Assembly: GCF_902491285.1 (NCBI RefSeq)
Contig: NZ_CABUHK010000001.1
Location: forward strand, 114,252 to 178,251
Reading direction: 5' to 3'
Length of the DNA stretch: 64,000 nt
DNA from: an uncultured Bacteroides sp.
Lineage (GTDB): Bacteria > Bacteroidota > Bacteroidia > Bacteroidales > Bacteroidaceae
A program made the translations under genes and the position numbers. This document shows, piece after piece, positions 25,892 to 34,588 of this stretch (position 1 is its first letter; each line of letters opens with the position of its first letter). The notes below the pieces were generated by a model, which was not told the origin of the DNA, made no database searches, and was given only the letters and a program-made list of their open reading frames with translations.

Positions 25892-28800
25892 ATGAAAGAA
25901 ATTATAAAACACAAGTTTCCATACTTGTTATTCTTCCTTTTGTTGTTTTCGTGTTTTGCTTCAGTTTATGGGCAAGAACGGACGATCACTCTTAATCTAT
26001 CAAAAGTACCCTTAAACACTGCATTGAAAGAAATTGAGAAGCAAACTTCAATGTCAGTAGTATATAACACAAATGATGTCGATATTAATCGCATTATATC
26101 TATTAAAGTATCAAAAGAGTCTTTGAATAATGTAATGAATCAATTATTCAAAGGTATTAATACCAGTTTTTCAATAGTTGATAACCATATTGTACTTTCT
26201 GCTAAAAATGATAAAGTAGACCAACAGAAAAAAACACCGATTGCCGCTAGCGGTACTATAACAGATGCAAAAGGTGAACCGTTGATCGGAGTTAGTGTTT
26301 TAGTGAAGGGAACTTCAAATGGTACTATTACTGATATGGATGGAAATTTCAAAATACAAGCTGCAAAAGGTGATGTACTTGAAGTATCCTATATCGGTTA
26401 TGCCTCCCAAGCAATCACGCTAGCCAACGCGCAACCCTTGAAAATTGTAATGGGAGAAGACACCCAAGCATTGGATGAAGTAGTTGTTACTGCATTGGGT
26501 ATCAAGCGTTCAGAGAAAGCATTAAGCTATAATGTGCAACAAGTAAAAGGTGATGAGCTGACTACAGTTAAAGATGCCAACTTTATGAACAGTTTGAATG
26601 GTAAAGTTGCCGGTGTAAACATTCAGCGTAGTGCATCCGGTGTAGGTGGTGGTACTCGTGTTGTGATGCGTGGTAACAAATCCATCGCAGGTCAGAACAA
26701 TGTATTATATGTAGTAGATGGTGTTCCTATCGGAAATAAAGCCGATCGTTCCGGAGATGGTACTGGGTTCGGTGGAGCAACTTCCGGAGAAGGTATCGCC
26801 AACTTCAATCCTGACGATATAGAAAGCTTATCAGTATTGACAGGACCGTCGGCTGCTGCGTTGTATGGTGCCAATGCTGCTAATGGCGTTATCCTTATCA
26901 ACACTAAGAAAGGTGCGGAAGGTACAATGCGTTTGAATGTATCCTCTTCTGTCGAGTTCGCCAATCCGTTTGTAATGCCGGAATTCCAGAATACCTACGG
27001 GAATGTTTCGGGCGATTACTTCTCTTGGGGAAATAAAATGGAACATCCGTCTTCATGGGAACCCAGAGATTTCTTCAATACAGGAGCTACATTTAATAAT
27101 TCATTCAACCTTTCAATGGGAACAGCGAAGAACCAGACATACATTTCTGCTTCTGCTGTTAACTCTACAGGTATGGTTGAGAATAACAAATACCATCGTT
27201 ATAACGTAACATTCCGCAATACAGCCAAGTTCCTGAATGACAAATTGACTTTAGATGTATCTGCCAGCTATATTCGCGAATTCTACAACAATATGGTATC
27301 TTTCGGTACATATTTCAACCCTATCGTAGGAGCTTATCTATATCCGCGAGGAATGAACTTTGAAAGTGAAAAGTATTTCGAACGTTACAATAACGAACTG
27401 GGATATAATGCACAGAACTGGCAACCGGGTGGTATGGGTATGGATGTACAAAACCCGTATTGGATTGCCTATCGTAACCTGCGCCCTGAAGCAAAAGACC
27501 GTTATATGTTATATGGAAGTCTGAAATATGACATCACAGACTATCTGAACGTTGCCGGTCGTCTCCGCATGGACAACACATACTCCGAATCGGAAGACAA
27601 ACGCTACGCATCCACTATCAGCACTTTTGCCGGAGAAAATGGTCGCTATAAGTACTCAAATGAGTTCTACAAACAAAAATACGCCGATATTATGGTAAAC
27701 TTCGACAAGCAATTTGCCCAAATTTATCATGCTACAGTAAATGCCGGTGTATCTTTCGAAGAATACGATACAAAAGGTCATGGATATGGCGGTGACTTAT
27801 TACTGGTACCCAATAAGTTTACCTATGGAAATGTAAACTCATCCGTAGCCAATGTTTTCGAAACCGGTGGTGATTCACGCACACAAAACTTCGCAGCTTT
27901 CGCTTCTGCAGAATTGTCATGGAACTCAGCCTTATATCTGACATTGACCGGTCGTGCGGATAAACCGTCACAATTGGTGAATAGCAAAGAAGAGTGGATT
28001 TTCTATCCGTCGGTAGGTCTGTCTGCTATCGTTACCGAGCTTTTGCCAAACAGCCTTCGTGAAAGTATCCAACCTGTATTAGGCTATCTCAAAATCAGAG
28101 GTTCTTATACCGAAGTAGGTTCTCCGATTCCATTCACAGGCTTAACACCGGGAACTATCACCCATAAATTTGAAGATGGGACTGTAGCTCCTTTCGAATA
28201 TTATCCTTTGAATGACCTGAAAGCAGAACGTACCCGTTCATACGAACTAGGTGTCGACTCCAGATGGTTCAACAACACCATTACTTTAGGAGTGACAATA
28301 TACCAATCTAACACCTACAACCAGTTATTGAAAGCCGATATGCCGGGAACCAGCGGATATAAATATATGTATGTTCAAGCCGGTAACGTACAGAATAGAG
28401 GTATCGAATTGACATTAGGTTACGACCAGACATTCGGTGACTTTAACTACAATACGACTTTCACCGCTACTTCCAATAAAAATAAGATTAAGAAACTGGC
28501 TTCCAATGTGAAGAATCCTGTCAGTGGCGAATTGATGGATTTAAGTGATATCAAACTAGGTCGTTTCCGTCTTCGTGAAGGTGGCGAGGTAGGTGCTTTG
28601 TATGCTGATCGTCGAGTAGAGAAAAACGAAGAAGGATACATTCCCTACAATCCCGGACAAACAATAGCCACAGAAAATACCACACCGTTTAAGATCGGTT
28701 CAGTCAATCCAAAATGGAATCTGGGTTGGAGACATGGTTTCAGTTACAAAGGAATTAATGCCAATGTCATGTTTACCGCAAGAATCGGTGGCAACGTTAT

Positions 28801-29194
28801 TTCTAAAACCCAAGCTACACTGGACCGCTTTGGCGTATCAAAAGCATCCGCTGATGCCCGCGATGCAGGTTACGTAATGTTGGGTAACATTAAGATGCAA
28901 CCGGAAGATTATTATGGAACCATCTACGATTTGGATTCATATTATGTGTACTCTGCCACGAACATTCGTCTACAAGAAGCCAGCATCGGCTATACCCTAC
29001 CCAACAAATGGTTTGGCAATGTCGTGAAGAACGTAAACGTTTCAGTATATGGAACTAATTTATGGATGATCTACAATAAAGCTCCTTATGATCCTGAATT
29101 AACAGCTTCAACAGGTACATTCGGTCAAGGTTATGACTACTTTATGTTGCCTAGTAGCCGCACTTACGGGTTTAGTTTGAAATTTGGATTCTAA
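25892..29194 (+). CDS. SusC-like TonB-dependent transporter with STN domain (active allele)
   Basis: This outer-membrane importer has 1,100 residues. Signal peptide: 1-28 (ending SVYGQ). STN domain: about 30-105 (ITLNLSKVPLNTALKEIEKQTSMSVVYN), the periplasmic domain that contacts a FecR-type anti-sigma factor. Carboxypeptidase-D-like domain: about 117-190 (ASGTITDAKGEPLIGVSVLVKG). TonB box LDEVVVTALG (about 195), plug (AAALYGANAANGVILINTKKG) and barrel ending KFGF follow. The first 171 codons lie in the invertible segment. The STN domain together with the FecR/ECF pair at 33433-35200 suggests substrate-induced signalling across the envelope. It heads an operon with SusD (18-base gap), GH18 and a LamG lipoprotein that ends at the terminator at 33274. 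Confidence 0.95.
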   Translation: MKEIIKHKFPYLLFFLLLFSCFASVYGQERTITLNLSKVPLNTALKEIEKQTSMSVVYNTNDVDINRIISIKVSKESLNNVMNQLFKGINTSFSIVDNHIVLSAKNDKVDQQKKTPIAASGTITDAKGEPLIGVSVLVKGTSNGTITDMDGNFKIQAAKGDVLEVSYIGYASQAITLANAQPLKIVMGEDTQALDEVVVTALGIKRSEKALSYNVQQVKGDELTTVKDANFMNSLNGKVAGVNIQRSASGVGGGTRVVMRGNKSIAGQNNVLYVVDGVPIGNKADRSGDGTGFGGATSGEGIANFNPDDIESLSVLTGPSAAALYGANAANGVILINTKKGAEGTMRLNVSSSVEFANPFVMPEFQNTYGNVSGDYFSWGNKMEHPSSWEPRDFFNTGATFNNSFNLSMGTAKNQTYISASAVNSTGMVENNKYHRYNVTFRNTAKFLNDKLTLDVSASYIREFYNNMVSFGTYFNPIVGAYLYPRGMNFESEKYFERYNNELGYNAQNWQPGGMGMDVQNPYWIAYRNLRPEAKDRYMLYGSLKYDITDYLNVAGRLRMDNTYSESEDKRYASTISTFAGENGRYKYSNEFYKQKYADIMVNFDKQFAQIYHATVNAGVSFEEYDTKGHGYGGDLLLVPNKFTYGNVNSSVANVFETGGDSRTQNFAAFASAELSWNSALYLTLTGRADKPSQLVNSKEEWIFYPSVGLSAIVTELLPNSLRESIQPVLGYLKIRGSYTEVGSPIPFTGLTPGTITHKFEDGTVAPFEYYPLNDLKAERTRSYELGVDSRWFNNTITLGVTIYQSNTYNQLLKADMPGTSGYKYMYVQAGNVQNRGIELTLGYDQTFGDFNYNTTFTATSNKNKIKKLASNVKNPVSGELMDLSDIKLGRFRLREGGEVGALYADRRVEKNEEGYIPYNPGQTIATENTTPFKIGSVNPKWNLGWRHGFSYKGINANVMFTARIGGNVISKTQATLDRFGVSKASADARDAGYVMLGNIKMQPEDYYGTIYDLDSYYVYSATNIRLQEASIGYTLPNKWFGNVVKNVNVSVYGTNLWMIYNKAPYDPELTASTGTFGQGYDYFMLPSSRTYGFSLKFGF
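26404..26454 (+). repeat. Right copy of the shufflon inverted repeat
   Basis: This is the inverted partner of 23926-23976, with two mismatches (26425 and 26428) in 51 bases and a perfect 21-base outer core at 26404-26424. It codes for residues 172 onward (SQAITLANA) of the active SusC, at the border between the carboxypeptidase-D-like domain and the TonB box. A swap here exchanges plug and barrel but keeps the signalling leader. Confidence 0.88.
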
Positions 29195-29212
29195 TTATTG
29201 ATAATTGAAATT

Positions 29213-30850
29213 ATGAAAATTAAGAAATACTTATTATTAATCTTCTCGCTAAGTTTATTAACCTCTTGTGAAGATTACATGGATATAAATAAAAGTACCA
29301 CCGGTGTGACGGACGAAGATCTGGAAGCAGGCGGATTGATCTATGGTACCCAACTAATGGATATGCAGCAGCGTGTTATTCCTATCGGTTCGCCGAGTAA
29401 GACTACCGGACCGGGTAACGACCTTGCAGTAACGGATATCATGTCTTCCGGAAATTACATCGGTTATTTTGGAATGAATAATAACTGGAAGTTTGGCACA
29501 GAGGCTACTTGGGACTTTGCCGATAATCGAATGAACTATGCATACGAACAGCTTTATATGAAAGTATATCAGCCTTGGGTGCAAATATTTCAAAAGATTG
29601 GAACTAGCGAAGAGCCCGAGAAACAAGAAATTATGGCTATATTCAATGTCGTAAAGGCTGTCGGCTGGTTAAGAGCTACTGACTGCTTCGGTCCTATCGT
29701 TTACTCCAACGCAGGCAATGGCGACATCGCTCCGGCATTGGATAAACAAGAGGATGTATATAAAGCTATGCTAAAAGATTTGGAGACTTGTGCAGATATC
29801 CTGAACAAGGCGACTTCTAAGATCATGCCGAAATACGATTTAATTTACGATGGAGATCCCGCAAAATGGACAAAACTAGCCAATTCATTAATGTTAAGAA
29901 TGGCAGTTCGCGTTCACTTTGTCAACAAGGACTTATCAATAGAATATATTGAAAAAGCGTTGAATCCAAAGAACGGGGGCGTAATTGAAAGCAAAGCCGA
30001 TGAAGCTAAAATCGGTAACACAAGCAAATATCCATTGCTTAATTCGTTAATCGCAACAATTGATTACAAAGAAAACCGTATGGGTGCCACGGCATGGTCT
30101 TATCTGACAGGTTATAGCGACCCGCGTCTGGAAATGTACTATACACAGGGTACATATAACAAAACAGATGGATACTATTGCATTGCTCCGGGTAACACCC
30201 AGGGACAAGGAACAAAAGAGAATAGTGCAGAGTTCGCGTCTTGTCCGAAAGTAGAGAATGCAGATCCATTATATTGGTTCAGAGCTTCAGAAACATACTT
30301 CTTAAAAGCAGAAGCTGTATTGTACGAATTAACAACAGGAGATGTGAAAAGCTTGTACGAAGCAGGTGTAAAAATGTCTATGGACGAATGGGGTATTACA
30401 GATGCCGTTGCCACTAACTATTTAAACAAGAGTAATGTAAAACCAGCGATACTGACAACGAGCAATTATCACTATGCCGGTTATTATTCCTACAGTTTTG
30501 ACATCACCACTGGAAATGTTTCTCCTAAGTGGGATGATACAGCTTCTGAAGAAGGCAAACTACAGCAAATTATCACACAAAAATATCTGGCTCTTTATCC
30601 CAATGGAGTAGAAGCTTGGACAGAGTATCGCAGAACAGGTTTTCCTTATCTGGCAGATCTCTTCGACGACAATTTGCCAAATAAGATCGGTGCAGATGCA
30701 AAAGCCAGAACTCCCGAACGCTTCAGCTTCTCCACAAAGGAATATGATGGTAACCCTAATATGTCATCCATCTCTACTTTGTTGAACGGTCCGGATAAGG
30801 GTGGCACTAAGCTTTGGTGGGTACGTCCTGACAGACCAGTCCAGAATTAA
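29213..30850 (+). CDS. SusD-like lipoprotein (plus-strand operon)
   Basis: This surface glycan-binding lipoprotein of about 545 residues pairs with the SusC just upstream (18-base gap). The ATG at 29213 gives MKIKKYLLLIFSLSLLTSC with the lipobox Cys at 19; a TTG five codons earlier is ignored. It contains FNVVKAVGWLRATDCFGPIVYS, YWFRASETYFLKAEAVLYEL and LQQIITQKYLALYPNGVEAWTEYRRTGFPYL, the same layout as its paralogue at 19581. Only the SusD that stays next to the leader-bearing SusC is expected to be strongly expressed, so inversion would switch SusC and SusD as a pair. Confidence 0.93.
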   Translation: MKIKKYLLLIFSLSLLTSCEDYMDINKSTTGVTDEDLEAGGLIYGTQLMDMQQRVIPIGSPSKTTGPGNDLAVTDIMSSGNYIGYFGMNNNWKFGTEATWDFADNRMNYAYEQLYMKVYQPWVQIFQKIGTSEEPEKQEIMAIFNVVKAVGWLRATDCFGPIVYSNAGNGDIAPALDKQEDVYKAMLKDLETCADILNKATSKIMPKYDLIYDGDPAKWTKLANSLMLRMAVRVHFVNKDLSIEYIEKALNPKNGGVIESKADEAKIGNTSKYPLLNSLIATIDYKENRMGATAWSYLTGYSDPRLEMYYTQGTYNKTDGYYCIAPGNTQGQGTKENSAEFASCPKVENADPLYWFRASETYFLKAEAVLYELTTGDVKSLYEAGVKMSMDEWGITDAVATNYLNKSNVKPAILTTSNYHYAGYYSYSFDITTGNVSPKWDDTASEEGKLQQIITQKYLALYPNGVEAWTEYRRTGFPYLADLFDDNLPNKIGADAKARTPERFSFSTKEYDGNPNMSSISTLLNGPDKGGTKLWWVRPDRPVQN

Positions 30851-30896
30851 ATAAGCAATCAATTGTTTTAATAATCAATAAACAATAATTTATATT

Positions 30897-32027
30897 ATGA
30901 AATTACGTAATTATTTATACATTGGTATCGCGGCTCTGGGCTTTGCAGCATGTTCCGACTGGACAGAAACGGAACGTGAGATGTTCCCAGAGCAAGAGGA
31001 GATAACACGTTATATACCCTTTATTGATGCTCAAAGTGAAGAAGATTTGATGCCTTCACAGCGTGAATATTACCGACAACTCAGAGAATATCGTAAAACT
31101 CCTCATGTGAAAGGATTCGGATGGTATGGCAACTGGACCGGTAAGGGTTCAAATGCTCAAAACTATCTAAAAATGTTACCCGACAGCGTAGACTTCGTTT
31201 CGTTGTGGGGAATAAGAGGCAGCCTTTCGGCAGAGCAAAAAGCTGATTTGAAATTCTTTCAAGATGTGAAAGGCGGAAAAGCACTACTTTGCTGGATTGT
31301 ACAGGATATCGGCTCCGGCATTACTCCGATAGGAAAAGATATGTATCAATATTGGGTAGATGAACTAGGCGGCGGAGATGAAGTAAAAGGAAGTATTGCA
31401 TATGCAAATGCTATCTGCGACACCATTGAGAAATATAACATAGACGGGTTTGATATTGACTATGAACCAGGATATGGGCATTCGGGAACAATAGCAACTA
31501 GTCAGGAAATCAGCCCTAGCGGTAATAAAAAGATGCAAGCCTTTATTGAAACAATGAGTGCTCGCTTACGTCCTGCAGGAAGAATGCTGGTAATGGATGG
31601 TGAACCAGACCTTTTATCTACTGAAACCTCTAAAATGATAGACCAGTATATTTATCAGGCCTATTGGGAGCGTAGTAAGAGCGCTGTTATTTCAAAAATC
31701 AACAATCCATATCTAGATGATTGGGAGCGTAAAACCATTATCACTGTGGAATTTGAGCAATGTTGGAGATGTGGTGGCATTCATCCTGATAATAAGTCAA
31801 CAAAGTGGAGCGCTAATCAAACGTATACCCCAACAATAGAGGAATTTAAAGGGAAAAAAGGTGCTCAAATCTTTGATTATGCAACTATGGACTTACCTAG
31901 CGGTAAACGAATCGGCGGCATAGGTACTTACCATATGGAATACGACTTTGCCAACGAACCCTCATACAAGTGGCTTAGAACCGCCCTTTATTATGGGAAC
32001 CAGGTATATCCGGGTAAATTTGAATAA
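30897..32027 (+). CDS. GH18 endo-beta-N-acetylglucosaminidase (plus-strand operon)
   Basis: This surface lipoprotein of 376 residues starts MKLRNYLYIGIAALGFAAC with the lipobox Cys at 19. Its GH18 barrel has the complete motif DGFDIDYE: Asp183, Asp186, Asp188 and catalytic Glu190, followed by PGYGHSG. The length, the lipoprotein anchor and the neighbours match B. thetaiotaomicron BT1044, known to release complex N-glycans at the chitobiose core. It starts 46 bases after SusD. The loops around the active site differ from the paralogue at 18470 (for example WEQRSKSAVISK-like versus TQAYGASSEA), so the two enzymes may prefer different N-glycan types. Confidence 0.88.
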   Translation: MKLRNYLYIGIAALGFAACSDWTETEREMFPEQEEITRYIPFIDAQSEEDLMPSQREYYRQLREYRKTPHVKGFGWYGNWTGKGSNAQNYLKMLPDSVDFVSLWGIRGSLSAEQKADLKFFQDVKGGKALLCWIVQDIGSGITPIGKDMYQYWVDELGGGDEVKGSIAYANAICDTIEKYNIDGFDIDYEPGYGHSGTIATSQEISPSGNKKMQAFIETMSARLRPAGRMLVMDGEPDLLSTETSKMIDQYIYQAYWERSKSAVISKINNPYLDDWERKTIITVEFEQCWRCGGIHPDNKSTKWSANQTYTPTIEEFKGKKGAQIFDYATMDLPSGKRIGGIGTYHMEYDFANEPSYKWLRTALYYGNQVYPGKFE

Positions 32028-32048
32028 ACCTTTTAAATAGAAAGAACA

Positions 32049-33236
32049 ATGAAAAAAATAGTTATGACTCTGTTCGGTACGTTGCTTCTAGCAGGCTGCC
32101 AGAACGAATTGTATACAGATCCCCAAAAGGACTACGGAAGCGACCAAGGTGCATATATTGCCGCTAAAGGCCCCATCCAGATTTTCGTGGAAGAGGGAAA
32201 GGAATATTTCATCAAGGACGTAAAAGTCGGCTTAACGGTGAAAGAAGATAAATCATACGACATACCTTTAATCGCCGGTGATCAAGCACAGCTCGACGAA
32301 TATAACAGAAAGAATAACACATCCTATCTGATGTTACCACCTGAAATGTACGAAATGCCGGCTGCCATGACTTTTAAACCTAATTTAGCCATGCAGTCCA
32401 TTCCGGTTTCATTGAAGGATTTAAAATTCTCTATGAAAGGAGATTATGCATTGCCTATCCGTTTATCCAAGGGAAGCATCGCTCCTATTCCGGGTGAAGA
32501 AGAGGCACTGATTATTCTGGAAAAACGTACACGTACCAAAGCACTTCTTATGAATAACTATGGAAGTGAAAGCGACCAGATGTTCCCGCAAGACTTTAAA
32601 GTCAAGCAGTGGACTATGGAAGTAATGGTCAGACGTTCCGCATACAACGCTCCTAACAGATCTATCGGTGGAACAAAGAATGCCCCTAACTCAAGTCCGC
32701 TTGATGAGATTTTCACTCGTTTTGGAGACGTGACGATTGACAATAACCAGTTACAAATAAAAACGGGCGGTGCACAAATCGACATACCGAAGAATAAATT
32801 TGCAGCCCAACCCAACGAATGGTATATGCTTGCATTTGTTTATGACGGCAAAGCCACTTTAGTATATATGAATGGAGATTTGGTGGCGGAAAGCGAGATC
32901 AGAGATGGAGAATATGGTCTCACCGGCTTCTGGATAGGCGGTAGTAATGAATATGTTCGTGAAGTCCGCTTCTGGGATATCGCCCGCACAGCACAGCAAA
33001 TCAAGGCATACACTTGGAAGATGGTAAATCCGGACGAAAAAGGATTGCTGCTTTACTATCCTTGCAATGGACAAAAACGTGATCATGAGACAGGTGCAAT
33101 CACCAATGATGAAAACAAGGTATGGAACTGGGCTACTTACTATAATGGAGACAAGAGTAAGCTAGATCTTCCTTTTCCAACAAGTGGAAAATTCGATGAT
33201 AATGATGGCAAAATGTTCGTATTCCCTGCCGAATAA
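32049..33236 (+). CDS. DUF1735 plus LamG surface lipoprotein (plus-strand operon)
   Basis: This lipoprotein of 395 residues starts MKKIVMTLFGTLLLAGC with the lipobox Cys at 17. DUF1735-like domain: about 25-155 (DIPLIAGDQAQLDEYNRKNNTSYLMLPPEMY). LamG-like domain: about 165-370, with KQWTMEVMVRRSAYN, NEWYMLAFVYDGKATLVYMNGDLV, REVRFWDIARTAQQIKAYTWKM and KGLLLYYPCNG. It is the paralogue of the lipoprotein at 17206 and probably acts as the surface glycan-binding protein of this SusCD-GH18 set. It starts 21 bases after the GH18 gene and is the last gene before a strong terminator. Confidence 0.83.
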   Translation: MKKIVMTLFGTLLLAGCQNELYTDPQKDYGSDQGAYIAAKGPIQIFVEEGKEYFIKDVKVGLTVKEDKSYDIPLIAGDQAQLDEYNRKNNTSYLMLPPEMYEMPAAMTFKPNLAMQSIPVSLKDLKFSMKGDYALPIRLSKGSIAPIPGEEEALIILEKRTRTKALLMNNYGSESDQMFPQDFKVKQWTMEVMVRRSAYNAPNRSIGGTKNAPNSSPLDEIFTRFGDVTIDNNQLQIKTGGAQIDIPKNKFAAQPNEWYMLAFVYDGKATLVYMNGDLVAESEIRDGEYGLTGFWIGGSNEYVREVRFWDIARTAQQIKAYTWKMVNPDEKGLLLYYPCNGQKRDHETGAITNDENKVWNWATYYNGDKSKLDLPFPTSGKFDDNDGKMFVFPAE

Positions 33237-33273
33237 TAGAATAATAAGACCAAGATAGAAAACTAGAATCTTA

Positions 33274-33324
33274 AAGCACATCGTTCAATCAATAACAGAA
33301 AGAACGATGTGCTTATCTTTTTTT
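33274..33324 (+). terminator. Rho-independent terminator of the plus-strand SusC operon
   Basis: AAGCACATCGTTC (33274-33286) pairs perfectly with GAACGATGTGCTT (33302-33314), giving a 13-pair stem and 15-base loop, followed by ATCTTTTTTTC. It lies 37 bases after the LamG lipoprotein stop codon. Confidence 0.9.
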
Positions 33325-33365
33325 CAGGAAGCCATATACCTCTTATTAGTCACATATACAAAACA

Positions 33366-33393
33366 AAGGCATACCAGCTAACCGGCATGCCTT
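33366..33393 (-). terminator. Rho-independent terminator of the anti-sigma gene
   Basis: On the minus strand AAGGCATGCC pairs with GGTATGCCTT (one G-U pair, 8-base loop), followed by UGUUUUGU. It lies 39 bases after the anti-sigma stop codon. With the terminator at 33274 it keeps the two converging transcripts apart. Confidence 0.75.
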
Positions 33394-33432
33394 CTATCTC
33401 AAACATTCTTTTCCTCTATAAATATCTCTATT

Positions 33433-34428
33433 TTATCTCTTCTTTATCAACCGGATCACACGTCCGTTTTTCTTATAATCAAAATGATTAGTATGCATCA
33501 AAACATTAAGAATCTCATCCGGAGTGCTATCAGTTGAGAACTCACCAGTAAATCGTTCCGCCTTCAAAGTATCATCTTCATAAACAAATTTAATATCATA
33601 CAACTTTTCCATCACATTGGTAATCTCCAATAAAGAATGTTGCTTGAACATCAGTTTGCCGTTAATCCACAAAAGAACATCCGTAGGCTGATTATACTCA
33701 ATCAGTTCAGCCTGATAAGTATCTGTATTCACGTTCAATGTCTGTCCCGGTTTCAGCAAATAACCATTTTCTTCTGTTCGTGGAGAATCCACCCGCACCA
33801 ATCCTTGAAGCAAGGTAGTCACTACCCTATTCTCTTCTTCGCGTGCACGCACATTAAATTTAGTACCCAACACGTATGTCTTGATTTGCTTACTGTTTAC
33901 TATAAACGGAGCATGCTTATCATGAGCCACCTCAAAATAAGCTTCGCCGGACAAGTCGACCTGACGGTCTGAACTCCAGAAAGAATTATGATAAACCAAT
34001 TTAGAGGACGCATTCAGCCATACCTTACTACCATCCGGAAGTACAGTCTGCGCTCTTTGTCCCGCAACAGTCAGCACCTCATAGTCCGAAAGTTTATTGG
34101 ATAACAGTCCCCAGGTAACTCCGCCTGCAAAAACAAGTCCGGCAAGAAAAGCAGCGGCCACAGTACTATAACGTCCCCAACGGAGTGATATATCCCTCCG
34201 CCTGGCCTTCTTTTCTTTCTCCCGAACAGCCAACTTGAATTTATCTAATGATGCCTCTGTATCTACAGCATTCATCATCGCTACCCGATCACCTACAAAA
34301 AGAGTATAATAAAGCTGTTCCAGAACTTTCCGGTTTTCCGGTGCCTCCTTACACCAAGCTTCCACCCTTTCGGCTTCCTCGTCATTACATTCACCCCGTA
34401 GATAACTCAACAAGAATATTTCATCCAT
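33433..34428 (-). CDS. FecR-family anti-sigma factor
   Basis: This inner-membrane anti-sigma factor has 331 residues. A cytoplasmic N-terminal region (1-85, MDEIFLLSYLRGECNDEEAERVEAW) should hold the ECF sigma factor. One membrane segment (about 88-109, TVAAAFLAGLVFAGGVTWGLL) follows, and the periplasmic FecR domain has GQRAQTVLPDGSKVWLNASSKL (about 123-144). A C-terminal DUF4974-type domain ends the protein. It is divergent from the sigma factor gene (160-base gap) and adjacent to the shufflon operon whose SusC carries an STN domain. In B. thetaiotaomicron the equivalent pair BT1052/BT1053 controls the BT1042 operon. It most likely senses glycan transport through the STN domain. Confidence 0.93.
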   Translation of the reverse strand: MDEIFLLSYLRGECNDEEAERVEAWCKEAPENRKVLEQLYYTLFVGDRVAMMNAVDTEASLDKFKLAVREKEKKARRRDISLRWGRYSTVAAAFLAGLVFAGGVTWGLLSNKLSDYEVLTVAGQRAQTVLPDGSKVWLNASSKLVYHNSFWSSDRQVDLSGEAYFEVAHDKHAPFIVNSKQIKTYVLGTKFNVRAREEENRVVTTLLQGLVRVDSPRTEENGYLLKPGQTLNVNTDTYQAELIEYNQPTDVLLWINGKLMFKQHSLLEITNVMEKLYDIKFVYEDDTLKAERFTGEFSTDSTPDEILNVLMHTNHFDYKKNGRVIRLIKKR

Positions 34429-34588
34429 GTCTATTCAATCTTTTACAATAAAAAAATACAATACCTTTGTAGTAATACAGTCGGCAGCACAAATATACTA
34501 AACTCAAAAAGAAAAAAATATTTTTCTCCTGTTTTTATTTCTTTTCTCTACTTCTTTCATTATTTTTGTCTTACAAAATTATAAGAGA
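34429..34588. promoter_or_regulatory. Divergent promoter region of anti-sigma and sigma genes
   Basis: This contains three full TAnnTTTG boxes: TATTTTTG (34561-34568) and TACCTTTG (34462-34469) on the plus strand, and TATATTTG on the minus strand (34497 down to 34490). None has a perfect TTTG at -33. The minus-strand box would give the anti-sigma gene a leader of about 60 bases. Confidence 0.45.

Larger units (their letters stand above)
23956..26424. mobile_element. Invertible DNA segment with tyrosine recombinase
   Basis: The segment is about 2.4 kb, bounded by perfect 21-base inverted repeats (23956-23976 and 26404-26424) that lie inside the coding regions of two SusC genes pointing away from each other. 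It holds the tyrosine recombinase, the promoter region and 5' untranslated leader, and the first 171 codons of the plus-strand SusC. Inversion would move promoter, signal peptide, STN and carboxypeptidase-D-like domains from the plus-strand SusC to the minus-strand SusC. In the orientation given here the plus-strand operon is ON. The arrangement matches the SusC shufflon I know from B. thetaiotaomicron (BT1040, BT1042, BT1046 around recombinase BT1041), reduced to two partners. Confidence 0.85.
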
